Shown here in pieces: positions 1-11,300 of a stretch of DNA of 64,000 bases. Source of the DNA: Vibrio sp. AND4. Its GTDB lineage: Bacteria > Pseudomonadota > Gammaproteobacteria > Enterobacterales > Vibrionaceae. A program made the position numbers and the translations under genes. The notes beneath the pieces are model-generated. The model was not told the DNA's origin, did not search any database, and saw only the letters and a program-made list of their open reading frames with translations. Where the stretch lies: NCBI RefSeq assembly GCF_000171815.1, contig NZ_ABGR01000004.1, positions 62,001 to 126,000 on the forward strand, given 5' to 3'. The number at the start of each line of letters is the position of its first letter. Position 1 is the stretch's first letter.

Positions 1-1810
1 TTAAAGAAGAAAGATAGTTTTCAGCGTATTTACTTAAAGTTTCTTGCGCTTCTTTCGCATTTTGAATTTGTTCAGAGAACGCCGAATATTGATCTAACGC
101 TTCCTTGCCACTTGCGATAACTCCAATTGCTGGTAGTGCGCGATTTGTTCCGCTCAAAAAATCACTGCTTAATCGTCCAACGCCACGCATGATTTTTGAC
201 TCTGGGCCTGCAGTTTTAAAAGCACGTTTGATATAAGGAATATCGATGACATGCTTTCTAAACACTAACGCTTGTGCTTGTTTCAGCGTTAGCTCTTTAC
301 GCGCAAAAATCTTTGCAAGGCTAACGCTCTTTTTAACACCACTGGTTGCGGCAAGTGCCGAATGTAATGCGATACCACTCATCAGAAATGGAGGTAAGGC
401 CCCCGATTCACTGTTTTCCCATAGCGCCTGCCCGATGGTTTTCGCCATTTCTGCAGGTGGGCCATTTAGCTTGGCACCCTCAATAGAGAGAAAGTCACTG
501 CTCAACGATTCGTAGGTTTTGTTGATCGCAGCATGCAAAGATAACGGTGCGACGCCCGGTTTTTGCTTAGTTTGATAGGTTAACCCCTTCGTCGCATAGT
601 CTGAATAAGATGGCAACTGATTAGGGAATTGTTGGATGAGTGCTTCCTCTAAGGTGATCATGTCACCGCACACGCACGCCATTTTGCCAATGCCCGCTGT
701 CTCGATAAACGTCAGCTTTTCATGCAGCTCATAAGTATATACATTCTGCTCCACATCAGTTTGAGGGTGTTTCATGAACTGCTTTGTGACATTGGCCTTC
801 AGTACACTTTCGGGTAACACCTTACGTGTTTCATCGAATGCTAACCATTCATCTTCCCAAAATTGGATGCGCAACAAATAAAAACCATCTTCAACTTGGC
901 TTGGATCGAGGTTAAACAATGCACTTGGTAAAACTGCATTACCTTCCGTTTTTGTCGCCCACAAAGGCTCCTTTACCGAGACCGTCCCTTCAGCGATAAT
1001 TTCTTCAGTTGCATTTTCTATATCACCCGCCTGAATACTTTGAACTGGGCGAATCAACGAAACCTCAGCGCCACCATAAAGCTTGTCTGTGAACAGTACC
1101 GCACAACTGTGCATCCTTGGCACAACAAAACCTTTCAGGGGTAGATTTCTTTTTTCCTGACGCTTCAACCAATTATTGTAGCGTTGTTGCTCTGGCGTAA
1201 GATCGCCCCCAATATACGCAGGAGCCAGTTGACTCAGGGCAATTTCAGTAAGCTGGAACTGCACCCCCGTTTGGTTTGTTTCGTTAGTCCCATCATCAAT
1301 GTACTTAGCAAAATGCTTGATGTTTTCAGCATGGCTCGCCAGATCTTTTGCGCCCCCCGTACTTTCTGGATCATTCTGAGGCGCAATCATCTGCGCCAAC
1401 AAACGTAATGGTGGAAAACTTAATTCATAGCTTTTCCCTTTGCAGATCCCTTCCGGTCGGTTGCCCAACTTGAGCACTTCGTAATTGTCGACATCGCTCG
1501 GTACTGAACTTTCAGAATCGACTTTTTCTCCCGATAAAGGTTGATTACCCGCAGCTTGTGGTGGCTCACCTAAACCTAACTCGACCAATTTCCCCTCTTT
1601 GGTGGTGCCCCACAGTGCGGGTGCACCTCCTGAGAGAGCATTGACCATCACTGGAGTCAAAGGAATGGGACGAATCTTACCCGTTAACTCATTTACTCGG
1701 GTGAGATCGGGCTGGGTATGCCAGTCTGGGAATTCATCCACACCATCTATCTTTATTGCAGTAAAGAAGGCACCAAACAGATAGACTTCATTATCAAATG
1801 TGAAAGCCAT
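1..1810 (-). CDS. Hypothetical protein, C-terminus cut by window edge
   Basis: An uninterrupted reading frame runs from an ATG at 1810 to the window edge, giving at least 603 residues with no in-frame stop. I do not recognise the family. The N-terminal ~450 residues are soluble-looking and mixed alpha/beta. The region encoded around 500-200 carries alanine/glycine/leucine-rich, weakly hydrophobic stretches (for example PPFLMSGIALHSALAATSG), followed by a helical, lysine/glutamate-rich end. There is no signal peptide. Its start codon overlaps the stop of the upstream lipoprotein gene by one base (TGATG), so the two are probably translationally coupled and functionally linked. The three-gene set is compact and of unknown role; a secreted-effector or envelope function is only a guess. 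Confidence refers to the gene being real. Confidence 0.8.
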   Translation of the reverse strand, partial: MAFTFDNEVYLFGAFFTAIKIDGVDEFPDWHTQPDLTRVNELTGKIRPIPLTPVMVNALSGGAPALWGTTKEGKLVELGLGEPPQAAGNQPLSGEKVDSESSVPSDVDNYEVLKLGNRPEGICKGKSYELSFPPLRLLAQMIAPQNDPESTGGAKDLASHAENIKHFAKYIDDGTNETNQTGVQFQLTEIALSQLAPAYIGGDLTPEQQRYNNWLKRQEKRNLPLKGFVVPRMHSCAVLFTDKLYGGAEVSLIRPVQSIQAGDIENATEEIIAEGTVSVKEPLWATKTEGNAVLPSALFNLDPSQVEDGFYLLRIQFWEDEWLAFDETRKVLPESVLKANVTKQFMKHPQTDVEQNVYTYELHEKLTFIETAGIGKMACVCGDMITLEEALIQQFPNQLPSYSDYATKGLTYQTKQKPGVAPLSLHAAINKTYESLSSDFLSIEGAKLNGPPAEMAKTIGQALWENSESGALPPFLMSGIALHSALAATSGVKKSVSLAKIFARKELTLKQAQALVFRKHVIDIPYIKRAFKTAGPESKIMRGVGRLSSDFLSGTNRALPAIGVIASGKEALDQYSAFSEQIQNAKEAQETLSKYAENYLSSL

Positions 1811-2889
1811 CAGTTAGCCTCCTTGAACCAGTTACCTTGGTTTGCGGAAAGGTTATACACAATGGCAGGATCTATTGTGCGACTATAACCCAACGGAGAC
1901 CAGCTCCACGCTTTTTTAGTCTGATTATTCTGCACCGACATAAGCATCGCGTTGTAATTCGTTAAAGAGAAGCGATTATTTAGGCCAATGGCGTATTGCA
2001 TTGCCCCATCACGTTCGATCTGTTTGCCTTTTTCCAGATCAACAACAAACACATTGTGATAGTCGCGATTAGCTGCCCAAACAATGTCCCCCTCAGGGCT
2101 TATCGCTTTGTAATGCGCTTTAGATTTGTTCGTCGCTAACTCCTTATCCCAATAAACTATTTTTTCTTTTTTGTTTGTATTTGCATCGTAAACAAGTGCC
2201 GCATAATCATTTACCTGATATCTTTTCCCGTTCTTTATAAAGCCAGTATCACTGATGTAAAGATCGGTCTTTTCCGCCTCACCTTTAGCAATGTCCCACT
2301 TATACACCACACGACCCACCTTACCCGTGCGGTAATAAACGTAGCTGCTATCTTCCGCCCACAGGAAACCCGGAATACCAGCTAAACGATGCGGCAAGTC
2401 AATTAATTTTTGCTCTTTTAAATCAAAAAGATGTATGTCAGGTCCGGAGTTCAGGGCAACGTAACGATTATTTGGCGAGCGACTGGTTTTGTATCGAGTG
2501 CTGGATGCCTTTCCAAGATAGGGTAAATCCGTCACCAAACGCAGGTCCGTACCATCGGTCTTCATACTCCAAACTTTTACACGCCCTTCGTACTCATCGT
2601 ACATTGGGTCTGGTCCATATCCTTGATCGTCTGATAAGTTTGCCCAAGTAAACTGAACGCGTGGCAAATCGTAAGAACTCGCGTCGTTTAAATCTTCCCT
2701 TGGCCATTCTTTGGCACGATGGATAAAGTAACGAGGAAAGTCACGTTGTTGATAAGTCGCAGAGCCAGATTTACGGACCTTGCTCTGCTCCATGGTGTAG
2801 TAGTTATGTTCACCCACGTAAGTGCGGCCGTCATCTTTACAACCCGCTATCGATAACGCAGTAAGTAACAGTAATAGTATTTTTTTCAT
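1810..2889 (-). CDS. Putative lipoprotein, beta-propeller-like, unknown function
   Basis: Encodes 359 residues. The N-terminus is a lipoprotein signal: MKK, a leucine-rich core, then the lipobox I-A-G-C (Cys17). Lysine follows the cysteine, so outer-membrane sorting is expected. The body has repeated WD/TolB-like strand patterns such as VKVWSMKTDGTDLRLVTDL, HIHLFDLK-type and VFVVDLEKGKQ segments, each with a hydrophobic strand followed by an acidic turn. This suggests a beta-propeller of the TolB/DPP-IV N-terminal type, but I cannot name a family. It sits between two unrecognised genes, with a 3-base gap upstream and a one-base overlap downstream, so it is part of an operon. A possible role is as surface partner or immunity-like partner of its neighbours; this is inference only. 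Confidence 0.75.
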   Translation of the reverse strand: MKKILLLLLTALSIAGCKDDGRTYVGEHNYYTMEQSKVRKSGSATYQQRDFPRYFIHRAKEWPREDLNDASSYDLPRVQFTWANLSDDQGYGPDPMYDEYEGRVKVWSMKTDGTDLRLVTDLPYLGKASSTRYKTSRSPNNRYVALNSGPDIHLFDLKEQKLIDLPHRLAGIPGFLWAEDSSYVYYRTGKVGRVVYKWDIAKGEAEKTDLYISDTGFIKNGKRYQVNDYAALVYDANTNKKEKIVYWDKELATNKSKAHYKAISPEGDIVWAANRDYHNVFVVDLEKGKQIERDGAMQYAIGLNNRFSLTNYNAMLMSVQNNQTKKAWSWSPLGYSRTIDPAIVYNLSANQGNWFKEAN

Positions 2890-2892
2890 GGT

Positions 2893-4605
2893 TTAACCTA
2901 GCAATTCTGAAATGGGTACATTTTCTTCTACAACAACAAGACGTTGGCTACCGGTGGAGAGGCTCGAATGAACACCTCGAACAATATCGACGTTCTTGAC
3001 CTCTGCCGGCGGGAATGCAAAACGCAGCGTCATATAACCATCGTCGTCTTTCATCGCTGAACGAAAGTACGATTTGTGAATCCAATCGTGTTCTATGTTA
3101 CGAAGCCCAAAGAAATCGTCCGGCTGATCTGTCAAAGGCTCGTGAAGGTAACGTATAGAAGGCAAAGTGCCTCTCGGAGCCAATTTAAGCCCCGCGATAT
3201 TGCTTTCTTTGTGTTCGTTGATGATTCCACTGCCGATGCCTGTCGATGCGGTACCGGAAACTGGAATAATATTCTCACCCGCATTATTAAAGCTTTGGGA
3301 TGAGGAGTATATTTGCAACTCTGAAAGAGACTTAGCAATTGAAGCAGGATCACTCTCTAGCTCAGACAGTTCCGTGTTTGTCAAAGCCAACTCGGAATAA
3401 TGGATATAACATTCTTGTACTTCACCCGCGACTTTATATGGCACCCAAATATGCGGTAGAGGAACACCTTGTGCAATACGCAAACCATCTTTGCCAACTT
3501 TATAAGGGCTTAGCACCGTTTTAACAGTGATAGGATCAATATCTAATTCAGGAAAAACAACATCTACTTCCTCATCTACAAGGCGAAATACCCTAGCACC
3601 TTGATCAAGGCTTAGATGTCCCGAATACACTTTCTGACCGGATTGATAAATCTCAAATGCTTCTTCGCCAATGTAGTAGTCTGGTACAAGGTTTGCCCCA
3701 TCAATGTTGACATGTCGTGTTTTCATCGAGGATTCAGGATCATTATTTCTGTAGTACTCTAAATCGACATCAGCAAAGTAGCCTTTTGGTGTAACTTCAA
3801 CCTCTCGCCAAATTTTGTTATTCCAGATTACATAGAAATAACCTTCTACAACCAACTCATGTCCATTTATGCCCTCTAGCATAGGCAGCACCGGCACCAA
3901 CACGTTATCCCACTCATCCATCTGCGTCTCTTTATCAACGGGTTGCAGGTCTTCGGCGAGTTTAAGCAAGATTGGCTGAGGCTGGTCAGAACAAGGGATT
4001 TTGATATAGAGCGTTTTGCCCTCAGTTTCGAGATCTTTGAATGTCGCTAGGCTGCGGTGTTTGTTTTCAGTATCGGCCTTGCCTACGGTGATTTTTTCTT
4101 TTTGAACGTCGGTTTTACCTAACATCAAGCATGCCGCGTTGCTAGACCACTGCCCTGCAAACTCAACGACGATTTTATGATCCGGGCTTGGTTCATAAGG
4201 TACATGGGCGTAGCTGCGCACTAAGGTAACATCATCTGTTACTTGCTTATAACCCGCTTTAAATACTTTACTCTCACCTGTCGACGAAGCAGACCCAACT
4301 AGGGCTTTTAGCCTAGGAAAGCTCTGTAATTGCGTATCTGATAACGGCGTTCTGCGAGGGACGGGTGACAACGCAACCCAGTTTCCCTTGCCGAGTTCGG
4401 TTCGAATCGCCGTAAGGATCCCAGAGCTAGACTTTTTGCCAGAGATGGCGATCTTCTGTGCAAGTTCTCTCGGCACATTTCTGAGTATGTCTTCTGAATT
4501 TCGCACACGCGAAAGCTGCCCTATACACTCGTCCGGTGTAAGAACATAAGATAGCTCGTTGGAGGAAAACTTCGAGCTAGGTATAAATTTGCAAACTAAA
4601 TGCAT
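2893..4605 (-). CDS. Hypothetical protein (570 aa), first gene of a three-gene operon
   Basis: Encodes 570 residues from an ATG at 4605. A longer frame could start at a TTG at 4620, but a TGGAGA ribosome binding site lies inside that extension at the right distance from the ATG, which decides the start. There is no signal peptide and no obvious membrane segment. The sequence is rich in beta-strand-like stretches with many aspartate, glutamate and tyrosine residues, and has several short repeats of strand-turn-strand character. I do not recognise a family or a catalytic motif. It is followed after 3 bases by the lipoprotein gene and then the large truncated gene, so the three form one transcription unit. 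A candidate promoter lies about 85 bases upstream. No function is assigned. Confidence 0.75.
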   Translation of the reverse strand: MHLVCKFIPSSKFSSNELSYVLTPDECIGQLSRVRNSEDILRNVPRELAQKIAISGKKSSSGILTAIRTELGKGNWVALSPVPRRTPLSDTQLQSFPRLKALVGSASSTGESKVFKAGYKQVTDDVTLVRSYAHVPYEPSPDHKIVVEFAGQWSSNAACLMLGKTDVQKEKITVGKADTENKHRSLATFKDLETEGKTLYIKIPCSDQPQPILLKLAEDLQPVDKETQMDEWDNVLVPVLPMLEGINGHELVVEGYFYVIWNNKIWREVEVTPKGYFADVDLEYYRNNDPESSMKTRHVNIDGANLVPDYYIGEEAFEIYQSGQKVYSGHLSLDQGARVFRLVDEEVDVVFPELDIDPITVKTVLSPYKVGKDGLRIAQGVPLPHIWVPYKVAGEVQECYIHYSELALTNTELSELESDPASIAKSLSELQIYSSSQSFNNAGENIIPVSGTASTGIGSGIINEHKESNIAGLKLAPRGTLPSIRYLHEPLTDQPDDFFGLRNIEHDWIHKSYFRSAMKDDDGYMTLRFAFPPAEVKNVDIVRGVHSSLSTGSQRLVVVEENVPISELLG

Positions 4606-4689
4606 TTGAATTCTCCACAACCAACATCGTAAATATGGTTGCGGTGACGTTTAAGCTGATAAGGCTTACAAGTACGATTTGGTGTGCTA

Positions 4690-4718
4690 ATGCTACTAAT
4701 TTAATTGCTATTATTCAA
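4690..4718 (-). promoter_or_regulatory. Candidate sigma-70 promoter for the three-gene operon
   Basis: On the minus strand a TTGAAT hexamer (4718-4713) is followed after 17 bases by TAGCAT (4695-4690). Spacing is ideal and both hexamers are partial matches. It lies about 85 bases ahead of the ATG at 4605. Confidence 0.35.
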
Positions 4719-5340
4719 TCACATAGAAATTTTTCTGAGAAGTAGAAAATCTTCCATTCTTGCAAAACAACAGGCCATTTAGTGATTTTAACTACTGATT
4801 CATACCAATTAACCACCTTGATCGTCTATAAATCAGTTTTTAAGCAACTTGGATTTTTTTATTTTTGCACGGAAGTTAACAAAATAGAGGTTGGTTGATG
4901 ATGGCCGTAAGCTAGGGCTTTGAAGGGATGTCGCTTCCCCAGTAACAATAAGTGAATTACTGCTACTGAGGAAGTCTGAATAAAAAAAGTGAGTGTGTGT
5001 CACACTCACAAAAACGCGTAATCGCTTTGATGTGATGCTAGGCTGGTGCCACGTCATTACGAAAACACAACTGATCGGTAGTCCCCTACCGAATGCAGAA
5101 CTCTATACTTAAATTGGGGCAGAGCAATAAGGCTAACTATATAATATTGCGTAATATTCTCAACGTGGCACATTCACCACTATATCTCTAAATTGACCAC
5201 CATAATCACCCCTGCTTCCCCTAAAAACAAAATTATCATAGGTATTTTGGATTTTTAGCCCGATGAAAGAGCCTCAAATGGTTTGAATCAATAATGAGAA
5301 ATTACCAATGATTTGATTTAGATCACTTTAAAGCAGACAA
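4719..5340. other. Intergenic stretch without a convincing gene
   Basis: About 620 bases between the operon ending at 1 and the giant lipoprotein gene. It is AT-rich. A 74-codon minus-strand frame at 4833-5057 has no good ribosome binding site and a low-complexity product, and I do not call it. The only structured element is the perfect hairpin at 4989-5009. Confidence 0.5.
4989..5009 (-). terminator. Perfect 9-bp hairpin with A/T tracts
   Basis: GTGAGTGTG, three-base loop, CACACTCAC. On the minus strand it is followed by a run of seven T, and on the plus strand it is preceded by A and followed by AAAAA. It fits an intrinsic terminator for minus-strand transcription escaping the first terminator after the giant gene. 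Confidence 0.5.
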
Positions 5341-5343
5341 AAA

Positions 5344-5368
5344 GAAAGCGAGCTCAATGCTCGCTTTC
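5344..5368 (-). terminator. Intrinsic terminator of the giant lipoprotein gene
   Basis: A 10-bp perfect stem (GAAAGCGAGC / GCTCGCTTTC) with a five-base loop starts two bases after the stop codon at 5371 and is followed on the minus strand by TTTTT. Confidence 0.85.
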
Positions 5369-5370
5369 TA

Positions 5371-8300
5371 TTAGGCTACCTTCTGTAACGCTATTTCTTC
5401 AGTATCTCGTTCCCGCATATTTGGTATGACGAGCGCAGTAACTGTCGTACTAGAGTAGTTGAATATTTTATTCACCTCGTCAGCGTTAACAGATAAGGAG
5501 TTGGTGCCATTCGCATAAATGGTTATTGCTCCGTCTTTCAAAGTAGACAAATCAAGATCAACCGTCCATGTACCATCAAGTAACACTGTCGCACTGCCTG
5601 TAACTTCCGAGTCGTAGTCGTCAATGGCCTTTATTTCAATTTTGTCACCTTGGTCAAAGCGAGTACTTGTGCCATTGATAGTTGCTGTTGTGTTTCCTGA
5701 AACGTCATCAATGGTACCGAGAGTAATCGTTGGCGTGATAATCAATGCATACCCGTTATTCGGACTGCCCGTATTACCCGCTAAATCTTCAAAATCACTG
5801 ACATTTAGGACCGCGAGGTGTTGTGACGCACCTGGGTCTGCCAAAGAAGCAACCTCTGCTTTCCACGTTGTAGCATCTCCTTGCATCGTGAAACCTGATA
5901 CTGCTGCGCCGGCTAGCGTCGCTTGAATGGTGTCTCCCTTAACCGCTTTACTGAACGTCAAAGTGACTTCCACAGGGGCACCCACCAAGTGATGTGGCTT
6001 ATCAAACGATGCATTAGTCAGCGAAGGCAATGCCTGCTCTAACAGGAACTCACGCTGTTGCTGCGCTTCCATATCAGTGCCATCGACCGTATTCGCCCCC
6101 GTTACCACCACTTGGTACTTGCCATTTGGCTGACCGCTAAGGTTTATCTCATTGCTCGTCCAACTGCCGTTCTGAACCTTAACATTATCGGTTGCGACAG
6201 TTGTTGCTGAAGCGTCTGAAGTTTTGATTTCTACACTCAGGGTTTGACCATCAAGACGTTTCGCGGTGCCTGTAAACTGATAGTTTGCTGCCTCGCTCTC
6301 GTCCACCTTACCCACATCGTTAATGGTCAACGTTGGCGTGATTGGTAATGTATATTTTTGGTCCACCGTCACCGTGTTACCCGGTTCGTCCCCAAAACTG
6401 TTGACGGCTAGGATTGCACTAAGCGCGGTATCACCCGGGTCTGCCAAAGAAGCAACCTCTGCTTTCCACGTTGTAGCATCTCCCTGCATCGTGAAACCTG
6501 ATACTGCTGCGCCGGCTAGCGTCGCTTGAATGGTGTCTCCCTTAACCGCTTTACTGAACGTCAAAGTGACTTCCACAGGGGCACCCACCAAGTGATGTGG
6601 CTTATCAAACGATGCATTAGTCAGCGAAGGCAATGCCTGCTCTAACAGGAACTCACGCTGTTGCTGCGCTTCCATATCAGTGCCATCGACCGTATTCGCC
6701 CCCGTTACCACCACTTGGTACTTGCCATTTGGCTGACCGCTAAGGTTTATCTCATTGCTCGTCCAACTGCCGTTCTGAACCTTAACATTATCGGTTGCGA
6801 CAGTTGTTGCTGAAGCGTCTGAAGTTTTGATTTCTACACTCAGGGTTTGACCATCAAGACGTTTCGCGGTGCCTGTAAACTGATAGTTTGCTGCCTCGCT
6901 CTCGTCCACCTTACCCACATCGTTAATGGTCAACGTTGGCGTGATTGGTAATGTATATTTTTGGTCCACCGTCACCGTGTTACCCGGTTCGTCCCCAAAA
7001 CTATTGACGCTTAGGATTGCACTAAGCGCGGTATCACCCGGGTCTGCCAAAGAAGCAACCTCTGCTTTCCACGTTGTAGCATCTCCCTGCATCGTGAAAC
7101 CTGATACTGCTTCACCCGCAAGCGTCGCTTGAATGGTGTCTCCCTTAACCGCTTTACTGAACGTCAAAGTGACTTCCACAGGATCACTCACTAAGTGATG
7201 TGGCTTATCAAACGATGCATTAGTCAGCGAAGGCAATGCCTGCTCTAACAGGAACTCACGCTGTTGCTGCGCTTCCATAGTAATGCCAGCGACCGTATTC
7301 GCCCCCGTTACCACCACTTGGTACTTGCCATTTGGCTGACCGCTAAGGTTTATCTCATTGCTCGTCCAACTGCCGTTCTGAACCTTAACATTATCGGTTG
7401 CGACAGTTGTTGCTGAAGCGTCTGAAGTTTTGATTTCTACACTCAGGGTTTGACCATCAAGACGTTTCGCGGTGCCTGTAAACTGATAGTTTGCTGCCTC
7501 GCTCTCGTCCACCTTACCCACATTGTTAATGGTCAACGTTGGCGTGATTGGTAATGTATATTTTTGGTCCACCGTCACCGTGTTACCCGGTTCGTCCCCA
7601 AAACTGTTGACGGCTAGGATCGCACTAAGCGCGGTATCACCCGGGTCTGCCAAAGAAGCAACCTCTGCTTTCCACGTTGTAGCATCTCCCTGCATCGTGA
7701 AACCTGATACTGCTGCGCCGGCTAGCGTCGCTTGAATGGTGTCTCCCTTAACCGCTTTACTGAACGTCAAAGTGACTTCCACAGGATCACTCACCAAGTG
7801 ATGTGGCTTATCAAACGATGCATTAGTCAGCGAAGGCAATGCCTGCTCTAACCTGAACTCACGCTGTTGCTGCGCTTCCATATCAGTGCCATCGACCGTA
7901 TTCGCCCCCGTTACCACCACTTGGTACTTGCCATTTGGCTGACCGCTAAGGTTTATCTCATTGCTCGCCCAACTGCCGTTCTGAACCTTAACATTATCGG
8001 TTGCGACAGTTGTTGCTGAAGCGTCTGAAGTTTTGATTTCTACACTCAGGGTTTGACCATCAAGACGTTTCGCGGTGCCTGTAAACTGATAGTTTGCTGC
8101 CTCGCTCTCGTCCACCTTACCCACATTGTTAATGGTCAACGTTGGCGTGATTGGTAATGTATATTTTTGGTCCACCGTCACCGTGTTACCCGGTTCGTCC
8201 CCAAAACTGTTGACGGCTAGGATTGCACTAAGCGCGGTATCACCCGGGTCTGCCAAAGAAGCAACCTCTGCTTTCCACGTTGTAGCATCTCCCTGCATCG

Positions 8301-11300
8301 TGAAACCTGATACTGCTGCGCCGGCTAGCGTCGCTTGAATGGTGTCTCCCTTAACCGCTTTACTGAACGTCAAAGTGACTTCCACAGGATCACTCACTAA
8401 GTGATGTGGCTTATCAAACGATGCATTAGTCAGCGAAGGCAATGCCTGCTCTAACAGGAACTCACGCTGTTGCTGCGCTTCCATATCAATGCCAGCGACC
8501 GTATTTTTCCCCGTTACCACCACTTGGTACTTGCCATTTGGCTGACCGCTAAGGTTTATCTCATTGCTCGCCCAACTGCCGTTCTGAACCTTAACATTAT
8601 CGGTTGCGACAGTTGCTGAAGCGTCTGAAGTTTTGATTTCTACACTCAGGGTTTGACCATCAAGACGTTTCGCGGTGCCTGTAAACTGATAGTTTGCTGC
8701 CTCGCTCTCGTCCACCTTACCCACATTGTTAATGGTCAACGTTGGCGTGATTGGTAATGTATATTTTTGGTCCACCGTCACCGTGTTACCCGGTTCGTCC
8801 CCAAAACTGTTGACGGCTAGGATTGCACTAAGCGCGGTATCACCCGGGTCTGCCAAAGAAGCAACCTCTGCTTTCCACGTTGTAGCATCTCCCTGCATCG
8901 TGAAACCTGATACTGCTGCGCCGGCTAGCGTCGCTTGAATGGTGTCTCCCTTAACCGCTTTACTGAACGTCAAAGTGACTTCCACAGGATCACTCACTAA
9001 GTGATGTGGCTTATCAAACGATGCATTAGTCAGCGAAGGCAATGCCTGCTCTAACAGGAACTCACGCTGTTGCTGCGCTTCCATATCAATGCCAGCGACC
9101 GTATTTTTCCCCGTTACCACCACTTGGTACTTGCCATTTGGCTGACCGCTAAGGTTTATCTCATTGCTCGCCCAACTGCCGTTCTGAACCTTAACATTAT
9201 CGGTTGCGACAGTTGCTGAAGCGTCTGAAGTTTTGATTTCTACACTCAGGGTTTGACCATCAAGACGTTTCGCGGTGCCTGTAAACTGATAGTTTGCTGC
9301 CTCACTCTCGTCCACCTTACCCACATTGTTAATGGTCAACGTTGGCGTGATTGGTAATGTATATTTTTGGTCCACCGTCACCGTGTTACCCGGTTCGTCC
9401 CCAAAACTATTGACGGCAAGGATTGCACTAAGCGCTGTATCACCCGGGTCTGCCAAAGAAACAACCTCTGCTTTCCACGTTGTAGCATCTCCCTGCATCG
9501 TGAAACCTGATACTGCTGCGCCGGCTAGCGTCGCTTGAATGGTGTCTCCCTTAACCGCTTTACTGAACGTCAAAGTGACTTCCACAGGATCACTCACTAA
9601 GTGATGTGGCTTATCAAACGATGCATTAGTCAGCGAAGGCAATGCCTGCTCTAACAGGAACTCACGCTGTTGCTGCGCTTCCATATCAATGCCATCGACC
9701 GTATTTTTCCCCGTTACCACCACTTGGTACTTGCCATTTGGCTGACCGCTAAGGTTTATCTCATTGCTCGCCCAACTGCCGTTCTGAACCTTAACATTAT
9801 CATCGGTTGCGATAGTTGCTGAAGCGTCTGAAGTTTTGATTTCTACACTCAGGGTTTGACCATCAAGACGTTTCGCGGTGCCTGTAAACTGATAGTTTGC
9901 TGCCTCGCTCTCGTCCACCTTACCCACATCGTTAATGGTCAACGTTGGCGTGATTGGTAATGTATATTTTTGGTCCACCGTCACCGTGTTACCCGGTTCG
10001 TCCCCGAAACTATTGACGCTTAGGATTGCACTAAGCGCGGTATCACCCGGGTCTGCCAAAGAAGCAACCTCTGCTTTCCACGTTGTAGCATCTCCCTGCA
10101 TCGTGAAACCTGATACTGCTGCGCCGGCTAGCGTCGCTTGAATGGTGTCTCCCTTAACCGCTTTACTGAACGTCAAAGTGACTTCCACAGGGGCACCCAC
10201 CAAGTGATGTGGCTTATCAAACGATGCACTCATCAGCGAAGGCAATGCCTGCTCTAACCTGAACTCACGCTGTTGCTGCGCTTCCATAGTAATGCCAGCG
10301 ACCGTATTCGCCCCCGTTACCACCACTTGGTACTTGCCATTTGGCTGACCGCTAAGGTTTATCTCATTGCTCGTCCAACTGCCGTTCTGAACCTTAACAT
10401 TATCGGTTGCGACAGTTGTTGCTGAAGCGTCTGAAGTTTTGATTTCTACACTCAGGGTTTGACCATCAAGACGTTCCGCGGTGCCTGTAAACTGATAGTT
10501 TGCTGCCTCGCTCTCGTCCACCTTACCCACATCGTTAATGGTCAACGTTGGCGTGATTGGCAATTCATATGACGTATTATCCTCGCCCACATTACCTACT
10601 AGGTCTTTATATTGACTCACCACTAAGCCAACACCGAGATCTGGTACGTCTGGGACTTTCACGCTTCCGGTCCAAACTTTCTTATTTTCATCATCAGCAA
10701 TCAAAGTAATGTTGTTGGCGCCTAATGTAGCCGTGGCCTCTTGCAAATCTTTATCAAACTTAAGCTCAACTTGGACATCTTCACCGATTTTTTGATGCAG
10801 TGGATCAAACGTTACTTTAGTAAGCGTTGGCAACACCCCATCAACGTCCAGTTGAAGGCTATCTCCTTTACCATTTATATTATTGGCACTCTTGTAACTG
10901 TTATCTTCAACCGATATGGTTACCTTTTTATTTACATCTTTTGGAGTTACGTATGTAACTGTCCAAGTTATGTTGTCTGTGGTACTCCAAGATAAAGGTT
11001 TTAGCTCACCGCCATTATTCTCATCTAACTTTACGTCTGAAATATCGAATTCTTTTTCTTTGACTTCTTCAGTAAAAGTAAACGTAAGCGGGACTTCGAC
11101 GCCACCAGCCAAAGGTGTGCTTGCAGTCGTCGATATTGTTAGCTCAGGGACTGTTGCTGCTTCTACTTTGTATGTTGTCGTTTTTTCCGTTTTTTTCTTG
11201 ACAGCATCAAACGCGGTTACTTTTATCGTATAGTCTCCTGGCGATAATAAGTAGTGGAACACATAAGGGTCGCCATCGTTATTAGGCTCCGTGATTGAAT

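Noticed and set aside
1..4605. Type VI secretion effector/immunity operon
   Set aside because: No MIX, PAAR, VgrG or known toxin motif is visible; kept only as a hypothesis for unknown genes.
4833..5057. 74-codon minus-strand ORF
   Set aside because: No ribosome binding site, low-complexity product, and it runs through a terminator-like hairpin.
6323..10141. Series of near-identical 68-70-codon frames on the plus strand
   Set aside because: They are antisense shadows of the tandem repeats in the giant lipoprotein gene and repeat with its ~603-base period.
5745..10565. CRISPR-like appearance of regular repeats
   Set aside because: The units are ~600 bases, fully coding and contiguous, with no unique spacers.
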